A DNA stretch of 64,000 bases from Myxococcaceae bacterium JPH2 (GCA_016458225.1 JAEMGR010000018.1:45349-109348), one strand, 5' to 3'; positions 27,801 through 42,800 are shown, counted from the first letter of the stretch. A program made the numbers and translations. The notes: generated by a model not told the origin, from the sequence alone.

Positions 27801-30800
27801 TGGCTGTGAAGGATCGGCTGGCGTACGTGGCCAATGGGTCGGCAGGGGTCGTGGTCGTGGACGTGGGCGTGCCCACGGCGCCGCAGCGGGTGCTCACGGT
27901 GCCCGTGCTTGGTGGCGCGCGTGATGTCTTCGTCGCTGGGGATCTGCTGCTCGTGGCAGCGGGCGATGCGGGCCTGCTCGTGCTGGACCCGCGGCATCCG
28001 AGGTTGAAGCAGCGGGGCTTCGTGGCGGTCCCGGGTGCCGCGCTGACGGTGTCCGCGGTCGGGTCGCGTGCCTTCGTGGGATGTGATGGCCCGGGGGCTC
28101 GACTCGCCGTGGTGGACCTGACGCGGCCTGAGTCGCCGCGCCTGCTGTCTTTGCTTCCGCATGCGCTTGCGCGCCAGGACGTGCTGGCCACGGGGCTGGC
28201 GTCCGTGGCGGCGACGGGCCACCTGGTGCTGGGAACCACTCAACTCGTCGACGCGAATGCCCAACCGGTGAAGGGGCTGATGGCCGTCTCGGTCGTCAAA
28301 CCGGATGGCTCCGCGAGCACGCTGGTTCGCGCCAACCTGCCTCGCGTGGCCCAGGTGGTTCCGGCCGCGGGGGGCGCGGTCACGACGGTGGATGGCTCGC
28401 TGGCGCTCTACGGGTTGGAGCGGATGGTCGTCATGTCCGTGAGTCCGGCGGACGGCGCGCGTCAGGTGCCCGTCGCCGCGAATGACCTGGTCATCGATGT
28501 CGAGTTCTCCACGGCGCCGGATCCCGAGAGCATCCAGCTTGGAACGGTGGTGTTGCGCGCTGGAGAGCCTCAACTGGGGCCTGAGGTGCCGACTCGGGTG
28601 GAGGTCATGGGGCGGCTGCTGCGCGTGCATCTCTTGCAGTCGCTCGCGGTCTCCACGGACTACTTCCTCACGGTGGGGCCGGAGCTGGCCACGTCCACCC
28701 ACTTGGTCCTCGGCGAGACGTTCCGCTCGCGATTCACCACGCGCGCGGTGGGCGCGGCGCTGCCCTCGGTTCTCGAAGTGGTGCCTGCTTCGGGGCCGTT
28801 GGAAGGCGGCACGTTCGTCACGGTGCATGGCACGGGGTTCGCGACGGGGGCTCGTGTCCTCTTCTCCGGGGCGGAGGCCACGGATGTGGCCGTGGCCGCG
28901 GATGGGCTGAGTTTGACGGCGCGCACCCCCGCGCAGCTCGAGGGTGCGGCCACGGTCACCGTGGTGAACCCCAATGGCCTGGAGGGCTCGCTCTATGGCG
29001 GCTTCCTCTTCTTGAAGATCTTGGAGGTGAACTTCGTCTCCCCCGCCACAGGACCGCTCGCGGGCAACAACACTGTCGAACTGGTCGGAGGTGGGTTCCA
29101 GCGTGGTGCCACGGTGACGGTGGGCGGCAAGGCCGCGACCGACGTGCGCGTGCTGTCTCCGGGACTGATGACGGTGAAGATGCCGTCCGGAACCTTCGGC
29201 CCCGCGGATGTCCGAGTGACGAACCCGGATGGCCGCGTCGTGGTCGTGCCCGGCGCCTACTTGTACACGGACCTCTCGGTGTCGTCCGTGGTGGGGCGCC
29301 AGGTCTCGGTGCCGGGGGATGGCGGGCAGGTCGCGGGACGCCTCCCGTCGTTGCCGCCGGTGAAGGTGGCGCTGTCGGCGGGCAAGGCCTATGTGCTCTC
29401 GCCTGCGGCGGTCGCGACCAGCGCGAAGGACGTGGTGGAGCTGCAGCGGTCGAGCATTCAGGGCGCGCTGTCGGTGGTGAATGTGTCGCAGCCCACCCAA
29501 GCCTCGGTGATGGGCGGGATGTCGATGCCCGCGCCCTACGAGCCCGTGGCGCTCGCGGTGCGGGGTACGCGCGCCTACGTCGCGGTGAACGGCGCGAGCC
29601 TGCCGTACGTGGACGTGGTGGGAGAGGGCGTTCCCTCGCTGCTCGTCGTTGACGTGACCCTGCCGACCGCGCCAGCGCTGGTGGTGGCCGTTCCAGGCGT
29701 GGGCAAGGCAACGGGCATCGCGCTCGCGGGGGACCTGGCGCTGATGGCGTCGGGAAGCTCGGGCGTGACGTTGTTCTCGTTGATGGACCCGGACCGTCCA
29801 GTGCTGCTGGGCAGCGTGACGAAGTTCCTCTTCGACGGCACGCAGCGTGAGCCGTCCATCGAGGACGTGGCTGTATCGGGTCACTACGCGGTGCTGCGGG
29901 CCCAGTGGGGCGGTGAACGGCGTCTGCTCGTCACCGACCTGGCGATGCCGGGGCTGCCCGTCGTGGGTGAGTTGTCCGGCGGCAGTTCGGCGGTCGCGCT
30001 CTCGGGGCGGCAAGGTCTGTCCGTGGTGGGAGAGGCCTTGCGCACGCTCTCCCTGACTCCGCCAACCCGTCCGCATGACGTCTCGACGGTGACGCCGCTG
30101 GTGGCGGGCATGCGCTTCACATCGGCCGCGCTCGGGGCGCAACTGGGCGTGGCGGGGGCTTCTGGCAACGCGGCGCTCCTCCAGGTGGTGATGGCGTCGG
30201 ACCCGACGCGCCCCGAGGCCGTGGACGCGGTGGATCTGTTCCCCGCGGCGAAGCTGTCCGACGTGGCGGTGGAAGGCGATGTGCTCGTGGGGACCGTGTC
30301 CGAGACGGTGCCCGTGCCCGAGGGGGCTCAGGTCCCTGGCGACGCGTTGGTCGTCGTGGGAGTGCCGTTCCCCGTCGTCACGGCAAGCGTACCCGCGGAT
30401 GGCGAGACCGCCGTCTACGTGGGCACCACGCCGCGAGTCATCCTGAGCCAACCTGTGCTGGATGCGGACGCGTCCACGGTGCAGTTGGTGCTGATGAACG
30501 GATCGGCCGCGGGCGTGCCCGTGCCCTTGTCGCGTGTCGAAGCCGATACGGCCGGGACGACGCTGACGCTCGTTCCCCAGGACGGGTTGGCCGTCAATCA
30601 GACGTACCAGATTCGCGTCGAGGGGCTGCACGCCCGGAAGAACTCGACGCCCATGCCTGGGAGCTTCGTGGCGGAGTTCACCACGGCCTCGCAGCCCTCG
30701 GCGGTGCCCGTCACTGTTTCCACGCTCACGCCTCGTCAGGGACCGTCCGCGGGTGGGACCCTGGTCACGCTGAACGGCACGGGCTTCGGAGTGGGGATGG

Positions 30801-33800
30801 AAGTGCGCTTCAACGACGTGCCCGCGCAGCTCGTGTCGCTTGTGTCGAGCACCCAGGCCGTCGTGAAGGTTCCGGCGGGTGGAGCGGGGCCCGCCACGCT
30901 CACGGTGGGGGTGCCGGGGGGCAGTCGCGCGGACCTCGTGGGTGCGTTCCTCTACGTGGATTCGCTCTCGGTCGCGGCGGTGACACCCGCTCGCGGGCCG
31001 ACGTCTGGCAGCACGCGGGTGCTCATCTCGGGCACGGGCTTCGCGCCCGAAGGCGGTGTGCAGGTGCGGTTCGGCGGTCGGCCCGCGGATCAGGTGCGCG
31101 TGCTGGGGCTGGGGCTCATCCAGGCCTATACGCCGGATGGGCTGCGCGGGCCGGTGGATGTGACGGTCACCAACCCGGATGGAACCACTCGAACGTTGGT
31201 GCGTGGCTTCACGTTCGATCAACCCACGGGGGCATCTGTCGCGCTGGGGCATCCGTTGCGGGATGCCGTGGTGGTGGGCGAGCTGGCCTTCACGGTGGGT
31301 GGTTCTGCGCTGGAGGTCGTCGACCTGTCGGGCTTGCGGCGCTTCGGGCCTCAGGTGGGCATGCCCATTCCTCCCGACCAGCGGGGCAAGCTGGTGGATG
31401 ACAACGGCGACCAGCGCGATGACCGTCGACTGGGGAGCCTGATGCTTCCGGGTGAGGCCACGTCCATCGCGTACCCGCTGGAGGGCGGAGACCTGCTGTA
31501 CGTGGGTCTCGTCGTCCCAGCGGCTTCGGGGGGCGGCGCCATGGAGGGGGCGGTGGCGGTGGTGGATGTGGACCACCCCGAGTCGCCTGTCCTGCGTCGC
31601 GTGACGCGCGCGGGTGCGCACGGCGTCTTCGCCGTGGATGCGCGAGGTGACCGCTTGCTCGCGGCGGCCGCGGCCAGTGGTCTGCGCTCGTTCGACATCT
31701 CAGTGGAGGCATTCCCGGTTCACGAGGTCTCCACGCCGCCGGGAGCGCAGTCCGTGGCGGTCTGGGGCGACCGGGCGGTGCTCGGGACGGGCACGCGTGA
31801 CGCGGACTTCCGCGTGGGCGCGGGCACTCTGCAGGTGTGGTCCATGTCGGGCGCACCCGTGCCCGTGGGGGCCATGCCTCAGTCCATCGCGGCGCAGCGC
31901 GTGCGGATGCTGGGTGATGTGGCAGTGGTGGCGGCGGGCGCCGAGGGACTGGTGCTGGTGGACGTGTCGTCCGAGGTTCCGGTTCGCCTGGCCTCGGTGG
32001 ACGTGAAGGGTTTTGCCGCGGACGTGCGGCTCGCCGGGCGAGTGGCCTATGTGGCGGCGGGGAGCGCGGGCGTCGCGGTGGTGGATCTCAGCGACCTGCT
32101 CGACCCGAAGCTGCTCTACCACGTCGCTGGAAATGACGGGGGGGACGCTCGGGCCGTGGCCCTGGGTGGGGGCCGCCTCGTGAGCATGCGCGAGCGTGGG
32201 GCGCGGGGCTGGGCCCTGGAGTTCGGAGACGCATCTGAGCTGTCCGTGGTGGGGGCCAGCGTGGCCGAGGGAGAGCGAGTCCCGAGGTCCTTGGCGTCCG
32301 TCACCGTCTTCCTGTCCGCGGCGTTCGATGCCGCCACGGCGCCGGGAGCCTTCTCGCTGACGGCCAATGGCATCCCTGTCGCAGGGCCGCCTCCCGAGGT
32401 CGGAGGCGAAGGAGACCTTCGCAGCACGATGGTGTTCCGGCCGTCGCAGCCGTTGCCCGCGGGCGCGGTGATGCGTCTGTCCGTGTCGAAGGCCCTCAAG
32501 ACGCCCGCTGGGGTCGCGCTCATCGCGCCGTTCTCGGTGTCCTTCATCGCCGCGGCGGACATGGGGGATGCACCGGTGATTTCGCAGGTGGTCCCTCGCG
32601 TGGGCCCCGTCGTGGGCGGCCAGCGGGTGCAGGTGCTGGGCAGCCATTTCACCTCGGACTCGACGGTGTGGATGGGCGGGTTGCCGGCGCAGGTGTGGGC
32701 TTCGTCGTCCACGCGCCTCGAGGTGGTGACGCCGCCGGGTGTGGTGGGCCTGGCGGATGTCGAGGTCCGGCAAGACACGTCCGCACTGGTGGCTCGGCGT
32801 TCGGGTGGGTACCTGTATGTCGCGCCGCTGCGCGCAACCGAGGCCACGCCGCGCTTCCTCAACCCGAGGGGCGGCAGCACCGTGAGCGTCGTGGGCGACG
32901 GCTTCCTGCCGGCCTGGGCGGATCCACTGGGGGCCACGCGCGTGCTCGTGCGAGGCCTGCCCGCCTCGGATGTGCAGGTGACGTCCTTCCACTCGCTGAC
33001 CGCGGTGGCGCCGGCTGGCTCGTTCGGTGCGGCCGAGGTGACCGTGGTGGCGCCCGATGGGCTGTCGCGCGCGAGCGCGTCGAGCAAGGTGGGCTACGGC
33101 TTGCCCTTCTCGGGAGAGGAGCGCGCGGTGGCGACGGCGCCTCAGGCGCTGGTGGCCAATCCCGCGCAGCCGCTCCAGGTGTTCGCGGCGGCGGGTGCGA
33201 GTGGAAACGGGAACCGCTTCGCGCAGGACTACGTCGGCCCCATCACCAAGCAGGGGACGATTCAGGAGTCGTACCGCGCGCTCGTGCTGGATGCGACCCG
33301 GGCTGGGGCTCCGCGCACGTCGGGCGCTCAAGTGGTGGATCCGCCGGATGCGCTCGTTGATCGCTTCTTCGCGGTGCGCATGCGCTACGTGAACGACACC
33401 GCGTTGCCGGACATCGAAGTGATGCCGGACTCGCTGGATGTCGCCGCGCGCGATGGCCGGCTGTATGTGGCCAACGGGCAGAGTGGCTTGACGGTGCTCG
33501 ACGCGACCGACACGCGAGGCTTGCCACTGCTGGGGCGGGCCGCGCTCAACACGAGCGGAAGCGGCGAGACGATGTCGGCCACTCGCGTACTCCCCACGCC
33601 GACCGGAGCCTGGGTGCTCGGCACGGAGATGCACAAGGCCATGAACGAGCAGTGTCCTGGCTCGCTGCGCGCATATGGCGAGGCGGGTTCCGTCGCGCTC
33701 TTTGACGCACGTGTGCCTCAGGACCCGGTGCTCGTCGGTTCATTGGGTATGCTCCCGGATGTCTTCGGCGCGACGGTCGCCGAGGGGCGTGCGTTCGTGG

Positions 33801-36800
33801 TGACGGGATCGCACCAGGGCCTCTATTACTGCCCGCCGGATTCGGGGGACCCGCGCGATCTGCCTCCGCCTCCCGAGACTTCGATCACGGGCCATGGCGC
33901 GGGAGACCAGGCGCTTCCCCATGTGGGCGGGACGTCGACGGGGCAGTTGCTTGTCTATGGCTCGGCGCGGCCTGGGGCGGCGTTGGTGGGACAGCTTCCG
34001 CTTCCCTATGTCCTGACGGATGTCGTCGTGGTGCGAGGCGTGGCCATCGTGGCCGCCGCTGATTTCGGCCTGTTGTTCGTGAACGTGGCGGATCCCGCGG
34101 TGCCCATGCTGATTCCGGGCGCGTCCATTCCGTTCGATTCGAAGCTGTCCAATGCGCCGGGGCACCCGCAGCGCCTGCGGCTCGTGGGCGACATGCTCTT
34201 CGTGGCGTCGGCCGAAGGCGGCGTGCTGTTGGTGGATGTGTCGGATCCCACGCGTCCGCAGCTGGTGAGTGGCGGCAACGTGGAGCGCGCCTGGGACGTG
34301 GTGCCCGTGCAGGACCGCTTGCTCCTGGCCAGCCGTGACCGTGTCTCCGAGCTGTCCGTGCCGTTCCTGTACGTGACGGGCTTTGCCCCGGAGCGGCAGG
34401 CGGCGGTGCCTCCTGAGAGCGTGGCGCTGACGGTGCGCTTCAATCGAGCGCTGGCGACCTCGGGCGTGACGTCGCGCAACGTCCGGCTGCTGGGGCCGGG
34501 GGGCGAGGACGTGCCAGTGGTGTTGGAGGTCGTGGACTCGGTGCTGACTGTGCGCGCGAGCGGCGCGCTGAGCCCGAGTCAGGACTACCACCTGTCCGTG
34601 GACTCCACCGTGACGGACCAGCGCGGAGGGGCCTTGCTCGTCCCGTTCCGTCTGGACTTCCGGACCGCGGCGGCGAACAGCCACGTGCCGAAGCCGGTGG
34701 CGGTCTCGCGTGCCACGGCGGACCTCGCGGGAGGCACGAGCCTCACCGTGACGGGAGAGGGCTTCACGGGCACGGCCCATGTGTGGGTGGGGGGAGCCGC
34801 CGCGACGTTCGATGTCCTGTCCGATACGGAGCTGCGTGTGACTGTGCCCGCGGCGACGCTCGCGGGGCCTGCGGACCTGACCGTGGAGAACGGTGGCGGT
34901 CCCACGGGCACGCTGCCGTCCGCGGTGCTGTACCTGGACTCGCTCGCCGGGGCGCTGGTGACGCTGACCCCGGACCATGGCCCAGTGGAGGGGGGCACGC
35001 GGGTGACGGTGTCTCTGTCCGGAGCACGCGCGCTCGCTCCGGGGTCGAAGGTGTTTGTCGGCGACGCGCCGGCGGTGGACGTGGACATCCGAGACCTCTC
35101 GTCGTTGCGCTTCACGACGCCCGCGGTGGACGGCGCGGCGCTGGTCCCCGTGAGGGTGCAGCGGCCCGATGAGGCGCCGGTCCAGGTCGGGCTCTTCTCG
35201 TATGACATGCCCGTGGGGACCGCGCTGTCCCTGCCGGGCTTCCCGCCACGCGTGGCCTCCGAGATTCGACTGCGTGGGGACACGTTGTACGCGGGCGTGT
35301 CGACCCCGGGGTTCGCCGGGCTGGAGATCTTCGATGTGAAGGTCGAGGAGCGCCCCTTGCGACTGGGTGGGGTGCTCAGCCAGACGCCGGTTCGAGGCAT
35401 CGATGTGTCGGGCTCGGTTGCGTTCCTGGCGACGGATGCGCTGGGGCTCTCGGTGGTGGACGCTTCTGACCCCGCGTTCCCCTTCGTGGCGGATCACGCG
35501 ACCACATTCGGGTGGGCGACTGGAGTCCGAGTCGTGGGGGCGGAGGCATTCGTCAGCGTGACGGATCCGCAGGCGGGCCCGGGTGCCATCCAGGTCTTCC
35601 AAGCGAGCGGGCCACGCTTGTCCACGCCGACTTCGGTCCCGCTGGACGCGGATGCGCTCGCGCTCGACGTGGGACCAGGCCGGCTCTACGCGCTCACCTC
35701 GCAGGTGGCGAACGGCACGGGCTCGGGTTTGTCGCTGACGGTGTACGACCGACTGGGGACCCGCTTGGGCAGTACGACGGTGCTGAGTGGCTCTCGAAGC
35801 TATGAGCAGCTTGTCGCGAGCCGGCTGTTGGTCCGTGGCGGACAGGCCTTCGTCACGGTGGGGACGAAGGTCCATGTCTTCGATTTGCGCGATGAGAGCC
35901 ATCCTCGGTTGCTTCAGGCGACGGACCTGGGGGCGCCGGTGACGGGTTTGACGGAGGTGGGCGGCTCGTTGTTCGCGGCGACGTCCGGAAGCTCGACGCT
36001 CATCGAGGTTCCTCCCACGGAGCTGTTGGCCGTGGATGTGACTCCTGCCGAGGGCGCCGTCGTCCCGGTGGGAACTTCGATTCAAGTTCGCTTCACGTTG
36101 CCGGTGGCCGTGAGCTCGGTGACGCCCTCCACGTTCTTTGTGCGTGCTCGCAGCGGGGGCTCGTGGCGAGACGTCGCGGGAGCGCTCGATGTCGTGTACT
36201 CGGTACGGGGCTCGACCGTGCTTTTCACCCCGGCCCCGAACAGCCTCAATGAGGGGGACGAGATCCAGGTGTCCGTGACGTCGGGGGTGCACGCCTTCGA
36301 CACACGGCCGCTGGCGGTGCCAGTGTCGGTGCATTTCATGCTCGCTCCTGACGGGGCGCTTCAGCCCGTGTTGGGTGCGTTGACCCCTGCCTCGGGGCTG
36401 GCGAACGCCAGCACGGTGGTTCGATTGACCGGCGCGGGCTTCCGCGCTGCCGCTGGCGCCACGCCCGGGACGCGCGTCCTGGTGGGTGGTCAGGAAGCCT
36501 CGGTTGCGTGGATTGCGCGGGACACCCTGGACGTGACGGTGCCGCCGTCGCTGGGTGCCGCTGCCGGGCCCGCGCGCGTGGAAGTCATCGATGGCCCCTC
36601 TGGCTTGAGCGCCTCGCGGCTGGGTGGCTTCCTGTACCGAGATCCGTTGCGCTTGCAGGTGGTGTCGCCGACGCAGTCGCCGCAGCAGGGCGGGGGCGGC
36701 ATCACACTCACAGGCAAGGGCTTCCATCCGGGCATGTCCGTCTCGTTCGGCGATACCCCCTCGTTCGAAGTGCGTGTGCTGTCCATGGATCAGGCGGTGG

Positions 36801-39800
36801 CGCGAGTGCCACCGCACACGGCGGGGTTGGTGGATGTGACGGTGGCCACGGCAGGGCAGTCGTTCACGCTGCCTCAGTCTTTCTTGTACGGCGCGGGTGC
36901 GGTCGCGCGACTGCCCACGTTGCCCGTGGCGCACGTCCTCGTGGACAACGGTGTGGCCTATGCGGCGTTGGGCGGTGCGTCGGCCATCGTTGGTGAAGAT
37001 GGGACGGTCTACGAGGCCTCTCGCGCTACCGATGAGGGCGGATTGCTCATCGCTCGGTTGAACGAGCTGCCCACGCTGCGTGAGGAGAAGACGCTGCGCT
37101 TCCCTGCGACGGGCGGTGGGCGACGGCTCGCGAAGGCGGGCAGCACGCTCTACATGGCGGCGGGCCCAGCGGGCCTCAAGCGATGGGATGTCTCGCTGCC
37201 CGCGGCGCCGGTGGAGCAGCCGGCGATCGCGACGACTGGCTCGGCGACGGACGTGGTGGTGCAAGACCGGCTCCTGTTCGTCGCGGACTCGGCCGGGGTG
37301 TCTCAGTATCGGCTCGGTGAGACCGAGGCCCCGTTGCCGGTGGGCTCGCGGGCGGTGGTGGGTGGCGCCACGGCGCTCGCGCTCCAGGGCACCTATTTGC
37401 TCGTCGCGGACGGAAACGTGGCGGCGCCGCGGCTGCATGTGTTGGACGCGACCCGAGGCGATCTGCCGGAGGTGGGGACGGGGTTCCCGTTGTCCGCGCC
37501 CGCCCAGCACATCGTGGTGAACGGTTCACGCGCCTTCGCGTCGCTCGGCCGTGTGCGGCAGGTGGCGATCGTGGAGCTGGCGGATCCGCTGAATCCTGCC
37601 CCGGCGGGGAGCCTGGTGTTGAGCGATCCTCAGGGTCGCACTTGGATGTCCGCCGAGCAGACGTGGGTGAGTGGCGGGGTCGCCTACGTGGCCGCGGGTG
37701 GTGGGAAGGTTCAGCGCTTCGCGGTTCCCGTGGGGCAGTCTCCGACTTCGCTGGAGCGGGCGTGGGTGATGGGCGACGCGCGGACCCTGGCGTTCGCGGA
37801 TGACCACCTCCTCGTGGGCACGTTGTTCCTGGATGTGGCTGGACAGGCCGTGGAGCTGCCGCTCCAGCACGAGTCGTCGCGCTTGGGTGTTCTGGCGGGT
37901 GCGCTGGCCGCGGTGGCGATGGACCACCTGGAGTTGGTGGGGACGAGCCCGGCGCAGGGGGAGCGGGTGGCGGTCGGGGCCGCGATGCGTCTGCGGTTGA
38001 CGGCGTTCCCGGACATGACCACCGCGGAGTCGGTCACGCTTGTCCCAGAGGACGGTGTGGCGACGCCGGTTCGGGTTGCGCGGCGCGCAGTCGCGACGAC
38101 GGAGGGCGCGGACCTCCTGCTGGAGCCTTATGTGCCGCTCCTCAGTGGCACGCGCTACCGCCTGCATGTGGGCAAGGACCTCGCGGACGTGGCGGGCGGG
38201 AAGCTCGGGGTGGATGTGGACATCCGCTTCAGCACGGCTTCCACCGCGAGCGCCGAGCGCCCGCGCATCACCGGAGTGACTCCTGGATACGGCCTGGAGG
38301 CGGGAGGGGACACCGTCCTCATTCAGGGCGAGCGGTTCGTGGAGGGGTGCCTGGTGTCCATCGGTGGCACCCCGGCTCTGCAGCGGACCGTCGCCCCGGA
38401 TGGACGCTCTATCTCGGTGAAGGTGCCTCCGGGTGTGGCGGGTCCGGCGGCGGTCCGCGTGGAGAACGTGGGCGGACTGTCGGACGTGAAGCTTGGGGCG
38501 TATCGCTACTTGGTTGCGCCGAGCCTCACGGGCGTGTCACCCACGTCTGCCCCCTTCAACAGTCAGGCGTATGTCGAGCTGACGGGCCAGGGCCTGTTCT
38601 CGGATTCGTTGGTGACGTTCGGGGGCCTGCCCGCCACCGAGGTCCGCTTGCTGTCCTCGACCACCCTGCGGGTGCGAGTGCCGGATGGAATCACGGGCGC
38701 CGCGGATGTGCGGATCGCGACGCCCGCGCCTGGCGGTCCCGTCGGGGCGGCCTGGAGCGGCGCGTTCATGTTCACGCTGCAGTCTCGGGGACCCTTTGGC
38801 TCGGGCGCCGAGGCGATGGCTCGCGTGGGCAATGCGTTGCTGGTCGCGAAGGCGGGGCAGCTCACGGCGCTCGACTTGTCCGTGGCGGAGGTCCCGTACG
38901 AACTGGGACAGGTCTCGGGAGTGACCCAAGCCACGGCGCTGCGCGTGAGCGGCGACGAGGCGTTCCTGGCGGGCGCGGGGGTGGTGGTCCGCTACACGCT
39001 GGGCTCCTGTGGAATGGGGCCCCGAGTGCCCTGCGCGCCACAGCAGCAGGAGAGCATCTTCCTGTCTCCTTCCGATGTGACGCCCACGGCGATTGTCGCC
39101 ACCCCGGGCGCGGCCTACGTGGCCATGGGCGGAGGCAACGAACTGGCGTTGCTCGGCCGCGTGGATGGCGTGCTCCGCGTGGTCTCGCGTGCCTATGTGC
39201 TGGGGGGCAACATCCGCGCGATGGAGCGGATCCGCGGGGGATTGGCCATCCTCGTGGATGAGGGCACGACGTCTCGACTCGAGATTCGCAGCTTCGACGA
39301 TGCCCAGTTGGAGCTGTTGGGACAGCTGGGTGGATTGCCCGCGCCGGCCTACTCGATGGCGGCGGATGGCAATCGGTTGTTGCTGGGCTTGGGCGCAGGG
39401 GCTCGGCTGGTGGATGCGACGGAGCTTGACGCTCCCGAATTGGTGGGGGCGTGGGAGTCGGGCACCGCGTGGAACGACGCGTTGTCGGTGTCTCTGTTCG
39501 GGCCCTGGGCCTGGGTGGGAGGCCGTCAGCGGCTGTCGTGGGTGGATACCACCCAGGGGCTGGTGGAGCGCACGTGGGCGCCCGCGCTGGGCGTCGAGGG
39601 GCAGCACGTCGCGGTGGTGGCGGGCGTGGCGGTGGCGGCGAACGCCACCAGCATGAAGGTGTATCACCTGCCGTATCCCGTGACGGTGGGAGCCCAGCCG
39701 GCTCCCGGCGGTGTGGTCGCGCCCGAAGGCACGCTGTCCGTGACGGTGTCTTCGTTGCTCTCTCAGGCGCAGGCCGAGGCGAGCACCGTGCTCGTGAAGT

Positions 39801-42800
39801 CCTTCGTCGGGAACGTGCCCGTGGCGGGAGCGCCAGCGAACTCAGGGTTCACGCTGGGCTTCAAGCCGTCACCGTCGCTCGACGTGGGGCAGCGCTACAC
39901 GGTCGAAGCAACGCTCGCGCCCACCGACATTCGCGGTGGCGTGCTGGCGGGGCCGTGGCGCTACTCCGTGCTTGGCGGCGCGGCTGAGACCCAGATGCAG
40001 GTCGCCTCGCTGACGCCCGACCACGGAGACGTGGCCGGAGGCGCCCTGGTGGACATCTCGGGGACGCATCTGGAGTCCGTGTCGGAGGTGCGCTTCGGGG
40101 GAGTGCCCGCTGTGCTGCTCCAGCCCGCGACCGCGTCGCTGGTTCGGGTCCGTGCTCCGGCGGCCATGGGGGCGGGACCGGTGACGGTGGAGTTGCGCTC
40201 GGCGTCCGGTGAGCGGGTGCTCGTGGAGGGCGGCTTCGTCTACGTGGCGCCGCTGGCGGTGACCGCGGTGTCCCCGTCGAAGGTGTCTCAAGATGGAGGC
40301 TGGGTGACCCTGACGGGAACCGGTTTCACGCGAGGCATCGTCGTGACGGTGGATGGCGGACAGGTGCTGAGCAACGCCCTGAGCGCGACCGAGTTGCGCG
40401 TCTTTGTTCCGGCCGGTCCGTTGGGGTTCGTCACCCTCAAGCTCACGCAGCCCGGTGGTGCGGCGGTGGAGTTGGTGGGGTCCGTGCAGCGCGCGGACAC
40501 CCGTCCACCGCGGGTGGTGGCGTGGGATCCGGCGCAGTTGGAGGGTGGGCAGAACCTGCCGCTCACCAGCAGATTCACGGTCCGGTTCGATGAGCCCATC
40601 GATGCGGCGAGCGCCGCTCAGGCCAAGCTGTGGCGTGGCACGATTGCCGAGCCGGCGACCGTGACCGTGTCCGCGGATGGCATGGGCCTGACGCTGGTGC
40701 CCTCGGCCTCGTTGCTGTCCACCACTCAGTATGTGCTGAGCGTGCAGGGCATCCGAGACCTGAACGGGAACACCGTCACCGAGGGAGGCACCGCGTCGTT
40801 CCGGACGGTGGACGTCACCAGTCCGGTGGTGACCCTGGTGGTGAAGAACTCGGGTCGTCCCGTCGAGATGGGCGATTTGTTCACGGCCCAGATTGAGTGG
40901 TTGCTCGAGGTTCGGATGACGGATGACTCGGGCGGCATTGGCCCGAGGGCGTTGAGCGTGGATGGTGTGCCATTGGTCGGGAACGGCGGCGTCTTCACGT
41001 ACACGTGGTCCGCGGACAAGGTGGGCAAGACGTCGCAGTTGCTCGCGCGCGCGGAAGACGGGTCCGGAAACTCGGCCGAGGTGCAGGTGACGGTGCAGAT
41101 CGTGAACGACGTCCCGCCGACGGTGACGTTCACGCAGCCCACGGTTGCGGCGCTCACGCTGGAGGAAGGCTCGACGCTGGACGTGGGGGTCTCCGCCACG
41201 GACAACACGAAGCTCAGCGCGATGGAGCTGCGCCTGGACGGTGCCTCCATCAAGCGCGATGCCTCGCTGACGACGGCGAGTGGAACGCTGACGCATCGCG
41301 TGCGCATGCCCCGGATGGTGTCGGGCGCGGAGGCCCACGTGCTGACCGCGTCGGCGACGGACGAAGGCGGCCTGACGGGCAGCGCGGTTCCGGTGGCGCT
41401 CACCGTGACGCCGGATGTCACGCCTCCCGTGGTGTCGGTCCTGGCACCCGCGGATGGAACGCGCGTGATCTCAGGTTCGATGTTGGACCTGCGCGTGAAC
41501 GCCACGGATACCAACCCGGTCCGCTCAGTGCGCTTCGAAGTCGATGGCGTACCGGTGGCGACGCTGACGAGTTCTCCGTGGACCGTTCGGTGGCACGCGC
41601 CGGTCGTCACGGCGGATCGCAACGTGGTGGTGACGGTGAGCGCGCTGGATGAGCGCGGAAACATGGGGACGGCGACCTCGCGGCTCACGATCGAGCCGAG
41701 CACGGCGCCCATGTATGTCGCGTTCTCGAGCCCAGGAATGGGGAGCGAGTTCGTCGAGGGGAGTCCGGTGGTGGTGACGGTGTATCCGATCGCCCCCGCG
41801 GGAATCCGCCGCGTGCGACTGTCCATGGACACGAACGAAGTCGTCCTCACCCAGTCCCCCTGGAGCTACACCTTCGTGGCTCCCACCGTGGGGCCCGAGG
41901 GCGGCGCGGCCATGCTGCGCGCGGTGGTCGAGGACCAGGGCGGCGTGGAGAGTGCCCCCGCGACGCTGCAGATCCGCGTGCGTGACAGCGGAACGGTGGC
42001 TCCGGTCGTGACCCTGACGAGTGACCCCGAGGGGCCGGTGTTCACGGGCGGCTCACAGATCTCCGTGGTCGCGTCCGCGACGACGGGAGCCTCTGTCTCG
42101 CCGCGTGTCCAGGTGAACGGAGCCGACAGCGCTGTGACGTCGGGTCGAGCCGTACTGCCGCTGGGCCCCGAGGGCGCGAGCGTTCGAGTCTCCGCCGATG
42201 CCTCGGGTCTGGGAGGAAATGCCACCGCCGAGTCGACGGGCGTGCTGGCTGTATTCGCGGCGGGCGCTGCGGTGCAACTCCCGCTGGAGGGGCCAGAGGC
42301 CGTCTCGGATATGGCGCTCACTGGAGAGCAGTTGTGGGTCCTGCGTGACAACGGGGGCGGACTCAGTCGCGTCGAGGCGCATGTCCGCGCGGATGGGACC
42401 TTGCTCTCGTCGCGGTCGCTGGACGGCGGCGCGGCGGCGTTGGCGACGCGAGGAGACCAGGTCGCGGTGGCGCTGCGGGTCGCGGGCGCTGGTGAACTGG
42501 ACCTGCTGCCGTCCGATCTGTCGACGCTGATCCGGATTCCGCTGCGCCGCGAGCCTTCCGCGTTGGCCGCCTTCCGAGGTGGCTGGCTCGTGGGCTCGGA
42601 CGAAGGAGTCGAAGTTCGTGATGCGGCGGGTGCATTGCAGGCGCGCGTCGCTCTCGGCCCCGTGAAGGGGCTCTCCGTCCAGGGCGAGAGGCTGTACGTC
42701 CTGGCAGGGGCTCAGCTGTCCGTGATTGACCTGGCAGTGCCTCCGGCGCCCGAGGTGGTTGCCTCGGTCAACGTGACGGATGCGGTCGCGGTGACCGCAC

